Source: Halomonas alkalisoli (GTDB lineage: Bacteria; Pseudomonadota; Gammaproteobacteria; Pseudomonadales; Halomonadaceae). From it: 64,000 nucleotides of DNA. Of the stretch, positions 27,146-37,025 are shown one piece after another (position 1 is the first letter of the stretch; every line of letters begins with the position of its first letter). Below the pieces are notes generated by a model that saw only the letters and a list, made by a program, of their open reading frames with translations, searched no databases and was not told the origin of the DNA. The DNA is taken from positions 157,851 through 221,850 of the forward strand of contig NZ_JAKCMI010000028.1 of the NCBI RefSeq assembly GCF_021412585.1, given 5' to 3'. Position numbers and translations under genes: made by a program.

Positions 27146-27730
27146 TCAGCCCTTGAAGCTGTGCAGCCGGCTCATGGCGCGGGCCCAGTCGCCGGCGACG
27201 GCCAGCGGCAGGGTAGCCAGGCATTCACCGATGGCACCGCCGATGGCACCGAGCTCGGCCTTGCCGGGACGGCCCAGAACGTAGTTGGTGACCTGGCGTG
27301 AATCGCCGGGATGGCCGATGCCGATGCGCAGGCGATGGAAGTTCCTGTCGTTCCCAAGGGCGCTGATGATATCGCGCAGGCCGTTGTGTCCACCGTGGCC
27401 GCCGCCCTGCTTGTAGCGGGCCGCGCCGGGGGGGATGTCCAGCTCGTCATGGGCCACCAGCAGTTCGTCGGGAGCGATCTTGTAGAACTGGCACAGGGCC
27501 GCCACGGCGGCGCCGCTGCGATTCATGAAGGTCGTGGGTTCGAGCAGGTGAAGCTCCTGTCCCTCGAGACTTACCTTGGCATAGAGGCCCAGAAACTTCT
27601 TTTCCGGACGCAGCTCGGTGCCGGCCTGGCGTGCCAGGATTTCCACCAGCCAGGCGCCGGCATTGTGACGGGTCTCTGCATAGTCGCCACCGGGATTGCC
27701 CAGCCCGATGATCGCTTTCACCTGGGGCAT
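27146..27730 (-). CDS. pth: Peptidyl-tRNA hydrolase
   Basis: 194 residues. Releases peptides from prematurely dissociated peptidyl-tRNAs. The catalytic His is in ETRHNAGAW near residue 22, Asn in TTFMNRSG near 70, Asp in HDELDIPPG and Asn in GGHGGHNGLRDI. A terminator-like hairpin with eight T residues ends directly before its ribosome site, separating it from rplY. Confidence 0.97.
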   Translation of the reverse strand: MPQVKAIIGLGNPGGDYAETRHNAGAWLVEILARQAGTELRPEKKFLGLYAKVSLEGQELHLLEPTTFMNRSGAAVAALCQFYKIAPDELLVAHDELDIPPGAARYKQGGGHGGHNGLRDIISALGNDRNFHRLRIGIGHPGDSRQVTNYVLGRPGKAELGAIGGAIGECLATLPLAVAGDWARAMSRLHSFKG

Positions 27731-27741
27731 GCGGGGTCTCC

Positions 27742-27768
27742 AAAAAAAACAAGCGCCGTAGCGCTTGG
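27742..27768 (-). terminator. Terminator between rplY and pth
   Basis: On the minus strand CAAGCGC-TACG-GCGCTTG is followed by eight T residues, then GGAGACC and the pth ATG. A full intrinsic terminator overlapping the leader of pth would attenuate readthrough from prs-rplY into pth-ychF. Confidence 0.8.
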
Positions 27769-27813
27769 TCGGGTCGGGAAGGGGCCGCCACAGGGCGGCC
27801 CCGACAGGGCCGG

Positions 27814-28458
27814 TTATTCGGCCGCGCCTTCGCCTTCCTCGCCTTCACCTTCCTCGCCTTCGGTATCTTCACCGCGCACCTTGGGCTTGCTGATGGTCAG
27901 CACGGCGTTGTCGTGGTCGGCGCCGTAGGAGAGCTCGACCAGCGTCACGCCGGCCGGCACCTTGAGGTCGGAGAGGTGCAGGGTAGTGCCCAGCTCGACC
28001 TCGGAGATGTCGACTTCCAGGAAGTCGGGCAGGTCCTTGGGCAGGCAGCTGATCTCGATCTCGTTGGAGAGCACGTGCAGCTCGCCACCGTCGTCCTTGA
28101 TGCCCTTGGACTTCTCTTCGCCCACGACATGCAGCGGCACGCGAATGGTGATCTCGTGGGTGGCGTCCACGCGCAGGAAGTCGGCATGGGTGATCAGCGG
28201 CTTGTACGGGTGACGCTGCAGGTCGCGCACGACGACCTGCTGCTTCTTGCCGTCGACGACCAGGTTGAGCACCGAGGAGAAGAAGGTTTCGTCTTCGACG
28301 GCCTTGTAGAAGGCGGCCTTCTCGACGGAGATCGGCTGCGGAGCCTGTTCGCCACCATAGATGATGGCCGGCACCTGGAGGTTCTCACGACGCAGGCGGC
28401 GGCTCGCACCTTTCCCCAGGTCGTTGCGAACGCTGGCATTGAGAGTGAAATCGGACAT
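27814..28458 (-). CDS. rplY: 50S ribosomal protein L25 / general stress protein Ctc
   Basis: 214 residues: an N-terminal L25 domain binding 5S rRNA ([23 protein letters not shown]) followed by the longer Ctc-type beta domain. It ends in an acidic tail of Glu and Gly ([15 protein letters not shown]) typical of salt-tolerant bacteria. The ATG at 28458 is followed by the canonical SDFTLNA; a longer frame upstream has no ribosome site. Lies between prs and pth. Confidence 0.95.
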   Translation of the reverse strand: MSDFTLNASVRNDLGKGASRRLRRENLQVPAIIYGGEQAPQPISVEKAAFYKAVEDETFFSSVLNLVVDGKKQQVVVRDLQRHPYKPLITHADFLRVDATHEITIRVPLHVVGEEKSKGIKDDGGELHVLSNEIEISCLPKDLPDFLEVDISEVELGTTLHLSDLKVPAGVTLVELSYGADHDNAVLTISKPKVRGEDTEGEEGEGEEGEGAAE

Positions 28459-28577
28459 GATGTTGCCTCTTGCTTGAGATAAGGAAATCACGGCGGCCCG
28501 CGACCTGACCACCGTGTTTCCGAAAGCCCCGTGGGGCACTTTTCCGACGCCCTGTTCTTGCTGAAAGTCGCTGAGAC

Positions 28578-29525
28578 TCAGTGGAACATGGCGCTGACGG
28601 ATTCTTCATTGCTGACACGACGAATCGCCTCGGCGATCAGGCCGGCTACGCTGAGCTGGCGGATCTTGCCGCTACGGCGAGCCACGTCGGACAGCGGGAT
28701 GGTATCGGTGACGACCACTTCGTCGAGCACCGACCCGGCGATGTTGTCCACTGCAGGGCCGGAGAGGATCGGGTGGGTGGCGTAGGCCACCACGCGGCGA
28801 GCGCCATGGGCCTTGAGCGCCTCACCGGCCTTGCACAGGGTGCCGGCGGTATCGATCATGTCGTCGACCACCACGCAGGTACGGTTCTCGATCTCGCCGA
28901 TGATATGCATCACCTGGGCCTGGTTGGCCTGGGGACGGCGCTTGTCGATGATGGCGAGATCGGCATTGAGCTGCTTGGCGATGGCGCGGGCGCGGACCAC
29001 GCCGCCTACGTCGGGGGAGACAACCACCAGATCATCGTAGTTCTGGCGCTCGATGTCGTCGAGCAGGATCGGCGAGCCGTAGACGTTGTCCACCGGCACG
29101 TCGAAGAAGCCCTGGATCTGGTCGGCATGCAGGTCCATGGTCATCACCCGGTCGACGCCAGCCTTGACCATCATGTCGGCGACCACCTTGGCGGAGATCG
29201 GCACGCGGGCGGAGCGGACACGGCGATCCTGGCGGGCGTAGCCGAAGTAGGGCACCACGGCGGTGATTCGCGTGGCGGAAGCCCGGCGCAGGGCGTCCAC
29301 CATGAGAATCAGCTCGAGCAGGTTGTCGTTGGTCGGCGCGCAGGTGGACTGCAGGATGAAGACGTCCTTGCCGCGAACGTTCTCGTTGATCTCGACCGCG
29401 ATTTCGCCGTCGCTGAACTGCCCGACCGTAGCGTTACCCATGCGGGTGTCCAGACTCTCGGCGATCTTCTGGGCGAGTTCGGGATTGGCATTCCCGGCAA
29501 AAACCATCAATTTTGACACGCGCAT
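28578..29525 (-). CDS. prs: Ribose-phosphate pyrophosphokinase
   Basis: 315 residues, the same length as the E. coli enzyme. Makes PRPP from ribose 5-phosphate and ATP for nucleotide, His and Trp synthesis. [16 protein letters not shown] near residue 35, [20 protein letters not shown] near 95, the His of [11 protein letters not shown] and the PRPP loop [12 protein letters not shown] near 218 are all present. The ATG at 29525 ([15 protein letters not shown]) is chosen to match family length. Unlike many relatives, no tRNA-Gln is seen between it and ispE. Confidence 0.97.
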   Translation of the reverse strand: MRVSKLMVFAGNANPELAQKIAESLDTRMGNATVGQFSDGEIAVEINENVRGKDVFILQSTCAPTNDNLLELILMVDALRRASATRITAVVPYFGYARQDRRVRSARVPISAKVVADMMVKAGVDRVMTMDLHADQIQGFFDVPVDNVYGSPILLDDIERQNYDDLVVVSPDVGGVVRARAIAKQLNADLAIIDKRRPQANQAQVMHIIGEIENRTCVVVDDMIDTAGTLCKAGEALKAHGARRVVAYATHPILSGPAVDNIAGSVLDEVVVTDTIPLSDVARRSGKIRQLSVAGLIAEAIRRVSNEESVSAMFH

Positions 29526-29611
29526 CCACCTATGCAGTGTTGGGGGGCTCTCGGGACTCATCGGTTCGGCACCTCGTCCGCAACGGCCGGCAGTTCGTGA
29601 CCCTGGCACGA

Positions 29612-30463
29612 TCAGCGGCCCAGAGCAGCATGTAGCGGGGAGAGGTTGAGGCCGCGCGCCGTGAATGCCATGAAGCGGCTGGGCAGGTCGGCCACGATGC
29701 GCTTCGCCTCCGCGTCGGTCTCTACCCGGGCGAAGACGCAGGCACCGGTTCCCGTCAGCATGGTCGGTGCGCGCCTGCCCAGCCAGTCAAGGGCTTCCGC
29801 CACTGGCGGATAGAGTGACCGGACCGTCGGCTCGCAGTCATTGTGCCAACTGGGCGCTCCCCCCTGCAGTGCGCGCGCCATGGTAATCGGGGGGGTATCA
29901 CGTGTCAATTGCGCGGCGCCGAACACCGCCGCGGTGGCGACGGCGACCCCCGGGTGGATCACCACGAAACAGGGGGTGTCCAGGGTCACCGGGGTCAGCC
30001 GTTCGCCGACGCCTTCAGCCCAGGCAGAGCGGCCGCGGACGAAAACCGGTACATCGGCACCCAAGGCCAGGCCCATGGCGGCCAGCCGCTCCTCACCGAG
30101 GTCCAGGCCCCATAGCCGGTCGAGCCCCAGCAGCGTCGTGGCGGCGTCCGAGCTGCCGCCGCCCAGGCCGCCACCCATGGGCAGGCGCTTGGTCAGGTGG
30201 ATGTCGGCGCCGAGGCGGCAGCCGGTCTCGTCCTGCAACAGCCTGGCCGCCCGTACGATGAGGTTCTCTTCGCTACGGATGCCGTCCACGGCCGGTGTCA
30301 GGGTAATGCCGCCATCGTCGCGCCGGGTCAACTGCAGCGTGTCGCCGTAGTCGAGAAACTGGAACAGCGTCTGCAGCTCATGGTAGCCATCGGCTCGTCG
30401 ACCGACAATGTGAAGCATCCGGTTGAGCTTGGCCGGTGCCGGCAGGTTCAGCGTCGCCGTCAT
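29612..30463 (-). CDS. ispE: 4-diphosphocytidyl-2-C-methyl-D-erythritol kinase
   Basis: 283 residues. GHMP kinase of the MEP isoprenoid pathway. The N-terminal [23 protein letters not shown] carries the catalytic Lys, and the ATP loop is [17 protein letters not shown] near residue 95. The last motif [11 protein letters not shown] is also conserved. It starts 3 bases after the lolB stop, indicating coupling. Confidence 0.96.
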   Translation of the reverse strand: MTATLNLPAPAKLNRMLHIVGRRADGYHELQTLFQFLDYGDTLQLTRRDDGGITLTPAVDGIRSEENLIVRAARLLQDETGCRLGADIHLTKRLPMGGGLGGGSSDAATTLLGLDRLWGLDLGEERLAAMGLALGADVPVFVRGRSAWAEGVGERLTPVTLDTPCFVVIHPGVAVATAAVFGAAQLTRDTPPITMARALQGGAPSWHNDCEPTVRSLYPPVAEALDWLGRRAPTMLTGTGACVFARVETDAEAKRIVADLPSRFMAFTARGLNLSPLHAALGR

Positions 30464-30466
30464 GGA

Positions 30467-31087
30467 TCAGTCGTCGAGGACGGGACGCCAGTCGGTGACC
30501 ACCAGGGTCACGCGCAGCTCGCCGTACTCCATGATCATGCGGCGCGGCAGCCACAGCGATTCGACCAGGGTCCAGTCGCGGTAGTCGATCTCCCAGCCAT
30601 CCTGCTCGAGGCGGCGGGGGAAACCGAGTTCATCGTGGTCGATGTGGTATTGGCTGTGCTCCGCAGGCAGGCCGCGAATCCAGTCGGAGAGCGAACTGAC
30701 CGGCAGGGTCCAGCCCAACTGTTGTTGCAGTAGCGCCTCGGGGGTCTCGGCTTCGAAACGTCCCTCGGAGGTGGTCAGCGAGAAGCGGCCTTCGCGACCC
30801 TCCAGCGTGTTGCGGCCGCTGCCGAAGGGGCCGCTGATCAGGATGCGATAGTAGTGGGGGTGCTGGCTCCAGTCGAGGTTGGCGCTGGTGTTCTCCTGGG
30901 GGGTGCGAAGCCCGGCCTTGCCGGCCAGTATCCAGGTGTCGAGGGTCTCGAGGCGTTCCTGCTGGGCCTCCCACTGGCCCGCTGCACGATCGGAGTCAGG
31001 GGCGGGCATGGGGGCGGCGCAGCCGGCCAGCAGCATCAAGGCCAGGCTCGTAAGCAAGAGTCGCAGGGCATTGGCGTGGAGCGTCAT
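30467..31087 (-). CDS. lolB: Outer-membrane lipoprotein receptor LolB
   Basis: 206 residues. A lipoprotein signal with lipobox LLAGC near residue 23 precedes the LolB fold, including LDTWILAGKAGLRTP and WSQHPHYYRILISGPFG. Accepts lipoproteins from LolA and inserts them into the outer membrane. First of the lolB-ispE pair and directly downstream of the TPR lipoprotein gene, the arrangement found in pseudomonads. Confidence 0.93.
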   Translation of the reverse strand: MTLHANALRLLLTSLALMLLAGCAAPMPAPDSDRAAGQWEAQQERLETLDTWILAGKAGLRTPQENTSANLDWSQHPHYYRILISGPFGSGRNTLEGREGRFSLTTSEGRFEAETPEALLQQQLGWTLPVSSLSDWIRGLPAEHSQYHIDHDELGFPRRLEQDGWEIDYRDWTLVESLWLPRRMIMEYGELRVTLVVTDWRPVLDD

Positions 31088-31140
31088 GGCAGTGTCTCGT
31101 CAGCGGGTGCGTGGCTGGGAAAGGAAAATAACGGTAGCGA

Positions 31141-32895
31141 TCAGGGTGTCAACTCGGGAATGCGTTCAAGCAGGTCGTCGACCACGGGATGCTCGTTGAA
31201 ACGTTGCAGCGCCTCGTTGACCAGGGCGCGGGCGTCGTCTTGGCGCTCGAGCACCCACAGCACCTCGGCGAGATGGGCGGCAATCTCCTGGTCGGGCATG
31301 GCGGCGTAGGCGCGCTCCAGCCAGGGCAGGGCGCGCTCCGGGTCGCCGAGGCGGAAGTGGACCCAGCCCAGGCTGTCCATGATGGCGGCATTGCCCGGCT
31401 CGATCTCATGGGCCCGCTCGATCAGCTCCCGGGCTTCCTCCAGCCGGCCCTCGATGTTCAGGTCGGCCAGGGTATAGCCCAGCGCATTGAGGGCCGTGGC
31501 GTTATCGGGGTCGCGCTCGATGATGCGACCCAGGTCGCGCTCCATGGCCTCGATGTCTCCTTCCGCCCAGGCACGCATGGCGCGCAGGTAGAGCAGTTGC
31601 TCGTCGTTGGGGGTGCGGGCCAGCTCCCGGTCGAGCAGGGCGTCGGCTTCCGCCGTCATCCCGGCTTGGTCCAGCAGCTCGACCTCCAGCATGACCAGGT
31701 CGTTGAAATGGTCGTCGTGGCGCAGCCGCTCGATGCGCAGGAAGGCGCGGGCGTCCAGCAGGCGGTCATCCTCGATCAACATGCGGGCCGCGCGCAGGCG
31801 AGCCCGGAGGAAGTCGTCACCCGATGCCACCTGGCGGTAATAGAGCAGGGCGTTATCGACTTCACCCTCTTGCTCGGCAATGGCGCCGAGGAGGTAGAAC
31901 GCCGTGGGCGGCGGCTGCTCACCGCTCACCAAGGGCAGCAGCACTCGGCGGGCGGCTTCGAAGTGACCATCCTCCAGGAACAGGCTGGCCAGCGTCGTGC
32001 GGAGCTCCTGGTTGCCCTCATGTTCCTCGAGCAGGGTGTCGGTGTGCGCCTCGGCGGCGGCCACATTGCCAAGCTGCAGTTCGGTCTGGGCCAGCAGCAG
32101 CAGGAACCGGGGATCGTCTGGCGACACTTCCAGGCCGCGGCGGGCAGCGTCCCGGGCCTGGGCGATATTCCCGTCGCCCAGCGCCAGGCGGGCACGGGTC
32201 ATCCACAGTGCCGGCAGCTCCGAGTGATCCCGAGCCAGGGCGTCTAGCCGGGTCTCGGCTCGCTGTGATTGCCCTGTGGCGGCCTCGAGTATCGCCATGG
32301 CCAGTACCGCATCATGGTAGTGCGGGTGGTCGCTGCCGCCGGGTCGACTGAGGTGCTCGCCCATGCGCTCGCGCAGGGGGAGGGGGGGAACCCCGGCATC
32401 CAGCGCCAGTTCCATGAGCAGGGTGAGTTCGCCATGAGCGCCCTGCTCTACCAGCAGCAGCCGTTTCTCCAGGGCGCCTACCCAGTCACCCCGCTGCAGA
32501 GCCAGCCCCGCCAGCAGGCGAAGCGGCGCCTCGGCCGTCGGCGAAAGCTGGTGCCAACGCTCCACCGTCTCCTCGAGCAGCAGGGGATCATTGCTGAAGC
32601 GGGCCGCCAGGGTGGCGCGCTCGGCCAGCTCCGCGGCCTGGTAGCGTTCGGCCATCGCCAGGTAGCCGCGGGCGGCGCGGCGGTAGTCGCCGCGCTGGCC
32701 GGAGAGTTCTGCCACCAGCAGCGTGGAGAACCCCTCGGCATCCAGCCCCCGCTCGATGGGCGGGGCGGAATCGAGCGGATCGTCAAGGTCCGGCATCAAG
32801 TGGGCCAGTGGCATGCCTTGGCAGCCGGTCAGCAGGGCGGCAAGGCCAAGGGTCGCCATTCCATGGCGAATGAAGCGTGTCAGGATCGGGGGCAT
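31141..32895 (-). CDS. TPR-repeat lipoprotein
   Basis: 584 residues from the ATG at 32895. Lipobox LLTGC near residue 24, then a superhelix of many tetratricopeptide repeats. The clearest are in the C-terminal third: ATALNALGYTLADLNIEGRL, AAIMDSLGWVHFRLGDPERA and EIAAHLAEVLWVLERQDDA. Likely an outer-membrane-anchored scaffold. The position between divergent hemA and lolB is conserved in related bacteria, but no specific function is known to me. Confidence 0.85.
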   Translation of the reverse strand: MPPILTRFIRHGMATLGLAALLTGCQGMPLAHLMPDLDDPLDSAPPIERGLDAEGFSTLLVAELSGQRGDYRRAARGYLAMAERYQAAELAERATLAARFSNDPLLLEETVERWHQLSPTAEAPLRLLAGLALQRGDWVGALEKRLLLVEQGAHGELTLLMELALDAGVPPLPLRERMGEHLSRPGGSDHPHYHDAVLAMAILEAATGQSQRAETRLDALARDHSELPALWMTRARLALGDGNIAQARDAARRGLEVSPDDPRFLLLLAQTELQLGNVAAAEAHTDTLLEEHEGNQELRTTLASLFLEDGHFEAARRVLLPLVSGEQPPPTAFYLLGAIAEQEGEVDNALLYYRQVASGDDFLRARLRAARMLIEDDRLLDARAFLRIERLRHDDHFNDLVMLEVELLDQAGMTAEADALLDRELARTPNDEQLLYLRAMRAWAEGDIEAMERDLGRIIERDPDNATALNALGYTLADLNIEGRLEEARELIERAHEIEPGNAAIMDSLGWVHFRLGDPERALPWLERAYAAMPDQEIAAHLAEVLWVLERQDDARALVNEALQRFNEHPVVDDLLERIPELTP

Positions 32896-33132
32896 GCGTG
32901 TCTCGTCCAGGATGCCAGCTGCCAGCATACCGACTCAGGCCCGGTGGGCAAAGGGATCGACTCCAATGTCGGCCAAGGTCAGCGAAACGACACCCCCCTT
33001 GTCGTACGTCAATTGTCGCCAGGGTGTACATGGCGCCGAGGATGGAAGGCTGTGGTAGAATGCAGCGCCACCAGCGGTGGATTTTGCCTGTTTCGGTACC
33101 GCCTGACGACACCACGCGAAGACGCTTAACGC

Positions 33133-34398
33133 ATGACGCTTCTTGCCCTTGGAATCAACCACAAGACAGCCACCGTCGCGGTACGCGAGCGGGTTGCCTT
33201 TACGCCTACCCAACTGGAGTCGGCGCTCGGCGAGCTGCGCAATGTCCCGCAGGTGCGCGAAGCCGCCGTGCTGTCGACCTGCAACCGCACCGAACTCTAT
33301 TGCGTCACCGAGTCCAGCGGCGAGCGGCTGATTCTCGACTGGCTGAGCCATTTTCATGGGCTGCCGGTGGATGACCTGACCTCCTGTGCCTATCACTATC
33401 TCGACAACGATGCCGCCCGTCATTTGATGCGGGTAGCCGTGGGGCTCGATTCGATGGTGCTGGGCGAGCCGCAGATTCTCGGTCAGCTCAAGGAAGCCTA
33501 CCAGTCGGCGCGTCTGGCCAGCGGACTGGGCGGCGAGCTGGAGTTGCTGTTCCAGCACACCTTTTCGGTGGCCAAGCAGGTTCGCACGCGCACCGGCATC
33601 GGCCAGAATCCGGTGTCGGTCGCCTATGCGGCGGTCAGCCTGGCCAGCCGGATATTCGACGATTTCGGTCGCTCCCGGGCGCTGTTGATCGGCGCCGGCG
33701 AAACCATCGAGCTGGTGGCGCGCCATCTCCGCGAGGCGGGTGTGCGCAACATGATCGTCGCCAATCGTACCCGTGAGCGGGCCGAAGTGCTGGCCCGGGA
33801 GTTCAATGCCGAGGCGATCTCCCTCAACGAGATCCCCGATGCACTGGTACGTTCGGATATCGTCATCTCGTCTACCGCGGCCCCGCTGCCGATCCTCGGC
33901 AAGGGCATGGCGGAGCGGGCACTCAAGAAGCGCCGCCACCGGCCGATCTTCATGGTCGATATCGCCGTGCCGCGGGATATCGAGCCGGAAGTGGGTGACC
34001 TGGACGACGTCTTCCTCTATACCGTGGATGACCTCAATGAGGTGATTCAGGAGAACAGGCGCCATCGCCAGGCCGCGGCAGACCAGGCCGAGTCGCTGAT
34101 CGAGCATGGCGTCAGCGTGTGGCTCCACGAGCGGCGTATCCGGGGCGGCGGCGAGTTGATCCGACGCTATCGCGATGAGGCCGCCGAGCTGCGCAAGCGC
34201 TCGGAGCAACAGGCAATGGCCCGGCTGGCCCGTGGCGACGACCCGGAAGAGGTGATCCGCATTCTTGCGCATCAGCTCACCAATCGACTGCTGCATCGGC
34301 CAACGGTCGCCCTGCGTGAAGCCTCGGGCAGTGAACGCCGCGACCTGCTGGCGGCGGCCGAAGCGCTGCTGCTTGATCCCCCATCAACAAAACCCTGA
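33133..34398 (+). CDS. hemA: Glutamyl-tRNA reductase
   Basis: 421 residues. Reduces glutamyl-tRNA to glutamate-1-semialdehyde, committing to tetrapyrrole synthesis. GINHKTA near residue 7, the catalytic Cys50 in [24 protein letters not shown] near 111, NADPH loop [12 protein letters not shown] near 185 and the C-terminal dimerisation helix are present. First in the hemA-prfA-prmC block; divergent from the TPR lipoprotein. Confidence 0.97.
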   Translation: MTLLALGINHKTATVAVRERVAFTPTQLESALGELRNVPQVREAAVLSTCNRTELYCVTESSGERLILDWLSHFHGLPVDDLTSCAYHYLDNDAARHLMRVAVGLDSMVLGEPQILGQLKEAYQSARLASGLGGELELLFQHTFSVAKQVRTRTGIGQNPVSVAYAAVSLASRIFDDFGRSRALLIGAGETIELVARHLREAGVRNMIVANRTRERAEVLAREFNAEAISLNEIPDALVRSDIVISSTAAPLPILGKGMAERALKKRRHRPIFMVDIAVPRDIEPEVGDLDDVFLYTVDDLNEVIQENRRHRQAAADQAESLIEHGVSVWLHERRIRGGGELIRRYRDEAAELRKRSEQQAMARLARGDDPEEVIRILAHQLTNRLLHRPTVALREASGSERRDLLAAAEALLLDPPSTKP

Positions 34399-34409
34399 CA
34401 GGAAACGCC

Positions 34410-35498
34410 ATGAAAGCGACCCTGCGCCAGCGACTCGACGCCTTCGTCGAGCGCTTCGAGGAGCTCGCCGCCCTGCTGGCGGAGCCCGAGGTGATTACCG
34501 ATCAGACGCGGTTTCGCGACTACTCCCGGGAATATTCCGAGCTCGAGCCTCTCGTCGATGCCTGGCGCGACTATCGGGTCGTCGAAGGTGAGCTGGAGGA
34601 TGCCGAACATCTGGCCGGCGACAGTGATGCCGAGATGCGCGAGCTCGCCGAGATGGAGCTGGTGGAGGGGCGGGAGCGTCTGGCGGCGCTGGAAGTCCGG
34701 CTCAAGCAGCTGCTGGTGCCCCGGGACCCGGACGATGGCCGCAGCGTCTTCCTCGAGGTGCGTGCCGGCACCGGTGGCGACGAGGCGGCGCTGTTTGCCG
34801 GCGATCTGTTTCGCATGTACTCCCGCTATGCCGAGAAGCGTGGCTGGAAAGTGGAGGTGGTCAGCGCCAGCCACGGTGAGCAGGGTGGCTACAAGGAGGT
34901 CATCTCTCGGTTCAAGGGCGAGGGGGTCTATGCCCGCCTCAAGTTCGAATCCGGCGCCCATCGGGTGCAGCGCGTGCCGGCCACGGAATCCCAGGGCCGT
35001 ATCCACACCTCCGCCTGCACGGTGGCGGTGATGCCCGAGGCCGACACGGTGGGTGACGTGGATATCAACCCGGCCGACCTGCGTGTGGATACCTTCCGCT
35101 CCAGCGGGGCCGGGGGACAGCACGTCAATACCACCGACTCGGCGATCCGCCTCACCCACCTGCCCACCGGCGTGGTGGTCGAATGCCAGGAAGAGCGCAG
35201 CCAGCACAAGAACCGCGCCAAGGCGATGTCGCTGCTGGCCGCCAGGCTCAAGCAGAGCGCCCAGGACAGCCAGCGCCGCGAACAGGCCGATACGCGCCGT
35301 TCGCTGGTGGGTTCGGGGGATCGCAGCGAGCGGATTCGCACCTACAACTTTCCCCAGGGGCGGCTGACCGATCACCGTATCAACCTCACCCTGTACAAGC
35401 TCGGCGAAGTGATGGCCGGCGAGCTCGACGAAGTCATCGAGCCGCTGATTCACGAGCACCAGGCCGAGCAGCTCGCGGCGCTGCAGCAGGAGGCCTGA
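34410..35498 (+). CDS. prfA: Peptide chain release factor 1
   Basis: 362 residues. Recognises UAA and UAG. The codon-recognition PAT motif is in [13 protein letters not shown], and the peptidyl-transferase GGQ is in [15 protein letters not shown] near residue 232. The stop overlaps the start of prmC, whose product methylates the GGQ glutamine. Confidence 0.98.
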   Translation: MKATLRQRLDAFVERFEELAALLAEPEVITDQTRFRDYSREYSELEPLVDAWRDYRVVEGELEDAEHLAGDSDAEMRELAEMELVEGRERLAALEVRLKQLLVPRDPDDGRSVFLEVRAGTGGDEAALFAGDLFRMYSRYAEKRGWKVEVVSASHGEQGGYKEVISRFKGEGVYARLKFESGAHRVQRVPATESQGRIHTSACTVAVMPEADTVGDVDINPADLRVDTFRSSGAGGQHVNTTDSAIRLTHLPTGVVVECQEERSQHKNRAKAMSLLAARLKQSAQDSQRREQADTRRSLVGSGDRSERIRTYNFPQGRLTDHRINLTLYKLGEVMAGELDEVIEPLIHEHQAEQLAALQQEA

Positions 35499-36337
35499 TG
35501 AACATCGACAGCCTTCTTGGTCGCGCTGCGGCGCGGCTTTCCGAAGCGGGCTCGACCAGCCCGCGGCTGGATGCCGAGGTGCTGCTGGGCCATGTGCTGG
35601 GCGTCGACCGTACCTGGCTCTATACCTGGGGCGACAGGGCGGCTCCGGTTTACGAGCGAGCCCGGTTCGAAGCCTTGGTGGCGGCCCGGGCCGAGGGACA
35701 TCCCGTCGCCTACCTGATCGGTGAGCGCGAGTTCTGGGGTTTGGCCCTTTCCACTTCGTCGCATACCCTGATCCCGCGTCCCGATACCGAGACCCTGGTA
35801 GAGATCGCGCTGGAGCTGGCTCCCACTGCCGAGGGGCGGTTGCTGGACCTGGGTACCGGCACCGGGGCCATTGCGCTGGCCTTTGCCAGTGAACGGCCCG
35901 GCTGGCAGGTAACCGGGGTCGACCGGGTAGAGGAGGCGGTGGCACTCGCCACGGCCAATGCCGAGAGCTTGAACATCGCCAACGCTCGCTTCCTGGTCAG
36001 CGACTGGTTTTCCTCCCTGACCGCTGAGTGCTTCGACTTGATCGTCGCCAACCCGCCCTACATCGCGGAGAGCGATCCTCATCTCATGCTGGGCGACGTT
36101 CGCTTCGAGCCCGCCAGCGCGCTGGTGGCGGGGGAGGATGGGCTGGCCGATCTGCGTCGCCTGATCGACTCGGCCATGCGCTATCTGTGCCCGGGTGGCT
36201 GGCTGGCCATGGAGCATGGGCACGACCAGGCCGAACGCGTTCGACAGCTGCTGCAGGCGGCCGGGTATCACGAGGTCGCCAGCCACCATGATTTGTCGGG
36301 CCAGCCGCGGGTGACGCTCGGGCGCGTGGGGGAATAA
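35498..36337 (+). CDS. prmC: Release factor glutamine methyltransferase
   Basis: 279 residues. SAM-dependent N5-glutamine methylation of RF1 and RF2. The SAM loop is LLDLGTGTGAIALAFA near residue 112 and the catalytic NPPYI near 186, followed by FEPASALVAGEDGL. The ATG overlaps the prfA stop (TGATG). In many relatives moeB follows directly; here an lrp-like gene intervenes. Confidence 0.96.
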   Translation: MNIDSLLGRAAARLSEAGSTSPRLDAEVLLGHVLGVDRTWLYTWGDRAAPVYERARFEALVAARAEGHPVAYLIGEREFWGLALSTSSHTLIPRPDTETLVEIALELAPTAEGRLLDLGTGTGAIALAFASERPGWQVTGVDRVEEAVALATANAESLNIANARFLVSDWFSSLTAECFDLIVANPPYIAESDPHLMLGDVRFEPASALVAGEDGLADLRRLIDSAMRYLCPGGWLAMEHGHDQAERVRQLLQAAGYHEVASHHDLSGQPRVTLGRVGE

Positions 36338-36387
36338 CGTTGAGGGTTCTCCACTGGAGGGGGGGAGCGTGCTGTGGTACATCTATT

Positions 36388-36404
36388 CAGGAAATATTTC
36401 CGAT
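36388..36404. promoter_or_regulatory. Palindrome upstream of the lrp-like gene
   Basis: GGAAATATTTCC (36390-36401) is a perfect 12-base palindrome in the only AT-rich patch of this block. With its flanks (CAGGAAATATTTCCG) it matches about 12 of 15 positions of the recalled Lrp consensus. It lies about 125 bases before the lrp-like start, consistent with autoregulation. Confidence 0.5.
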
Positions 36405-36524
36405 TGTCGTCGTGATTCCATGTCACTACACCCTTAGTGTGCTTCATAGCCGCTGATTCTTGGGTGGATCCACCGGCATGGCGACATCATCCCTTCATCC
36501 TGATCCGGTTTGCCAAATACGATA

Positions 36525-37025
36525 ATGAAAGCCAAAACCCGCTCGCTCGACCGTATCGACCTCAATATCCTGCGCTGCCTGCAGGAGAACGCCCGCATCT
36601 CCTATGTCGACCTGGCCGCCCAGGTCGGACTCTCCACCACCCCGTGCCTGGAGCGCGTCAAGCGGCTCGAGAAGGCCGGGGTCATCCGCGGCTACAAGGC
36701 CGTTCTCGACCCCAGGGCCCTCAAGGCCAATCTGCTGGTGTTCGTCGAGATAAGCCTGGAGACCCAGTCCCCTGCGGTATTCGACGAGTTTCGCCGGGCC
36801 GTGGCAAGGCTGCCCCAGATCCAGGAGTGTCATCTGGTATCGGGGCAGTTCGACTACATCCTCAAGTGCCGGATCCCGGAAATGGCGGCCTATCGCCAGC
36901 TGCTTGGCGACGTGGTGCTGACCCTCCCGGGAGTCAAGGAGTCCAAGAGTTACGTGGTCATGGAAGAGGTCAAGGAGGAGTTCTCCATCTACGTACCCGA
37001 CATCGAGGAGCTCGAAGGCAAGTGA
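36525..37025 (+). CDS. Lrp/AsnC-family regulator, Lrp-like
   Basis: 166 residues from the ATG at 36525; an in-frame TTG at 36510 is the alternative, and neither has a good ribosome site. N-terminal HTH DRIDLNILRCLQENARISYV and LSTTPCLERVKRLEKAGVI, then the RAM ligand domain with IQECHLVSGQFDYILKCR and YVVMEEVKEE, very close to E. coli Lrp. It overlaps moeB by one base and lies between prmC and moeB, so it may have been inserted into an older operon. Targets cannot be inferred. Confidence 0.87.
   Translation: MKAKTRSLDRIDLNILRCLQENARISYVDLAAQVGLSTTPCLERVKRLEKAGVIRGYKAVLDPRALKANLLVFVEISLETQSPAVFDEFRRAVARLPQIQECHLVSGQFDYILKCRIPEMAAYRQLLGDVVLTLPGVKESKSYVVMEEVKEEFSIYVPDIEELEGK

Noticed and set aside
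33026..33061. Candidate hemA promoter with TAGAAT as -10
   Set aside because: No acceptable -35 at 15-19 bases; kept only as a possibility.
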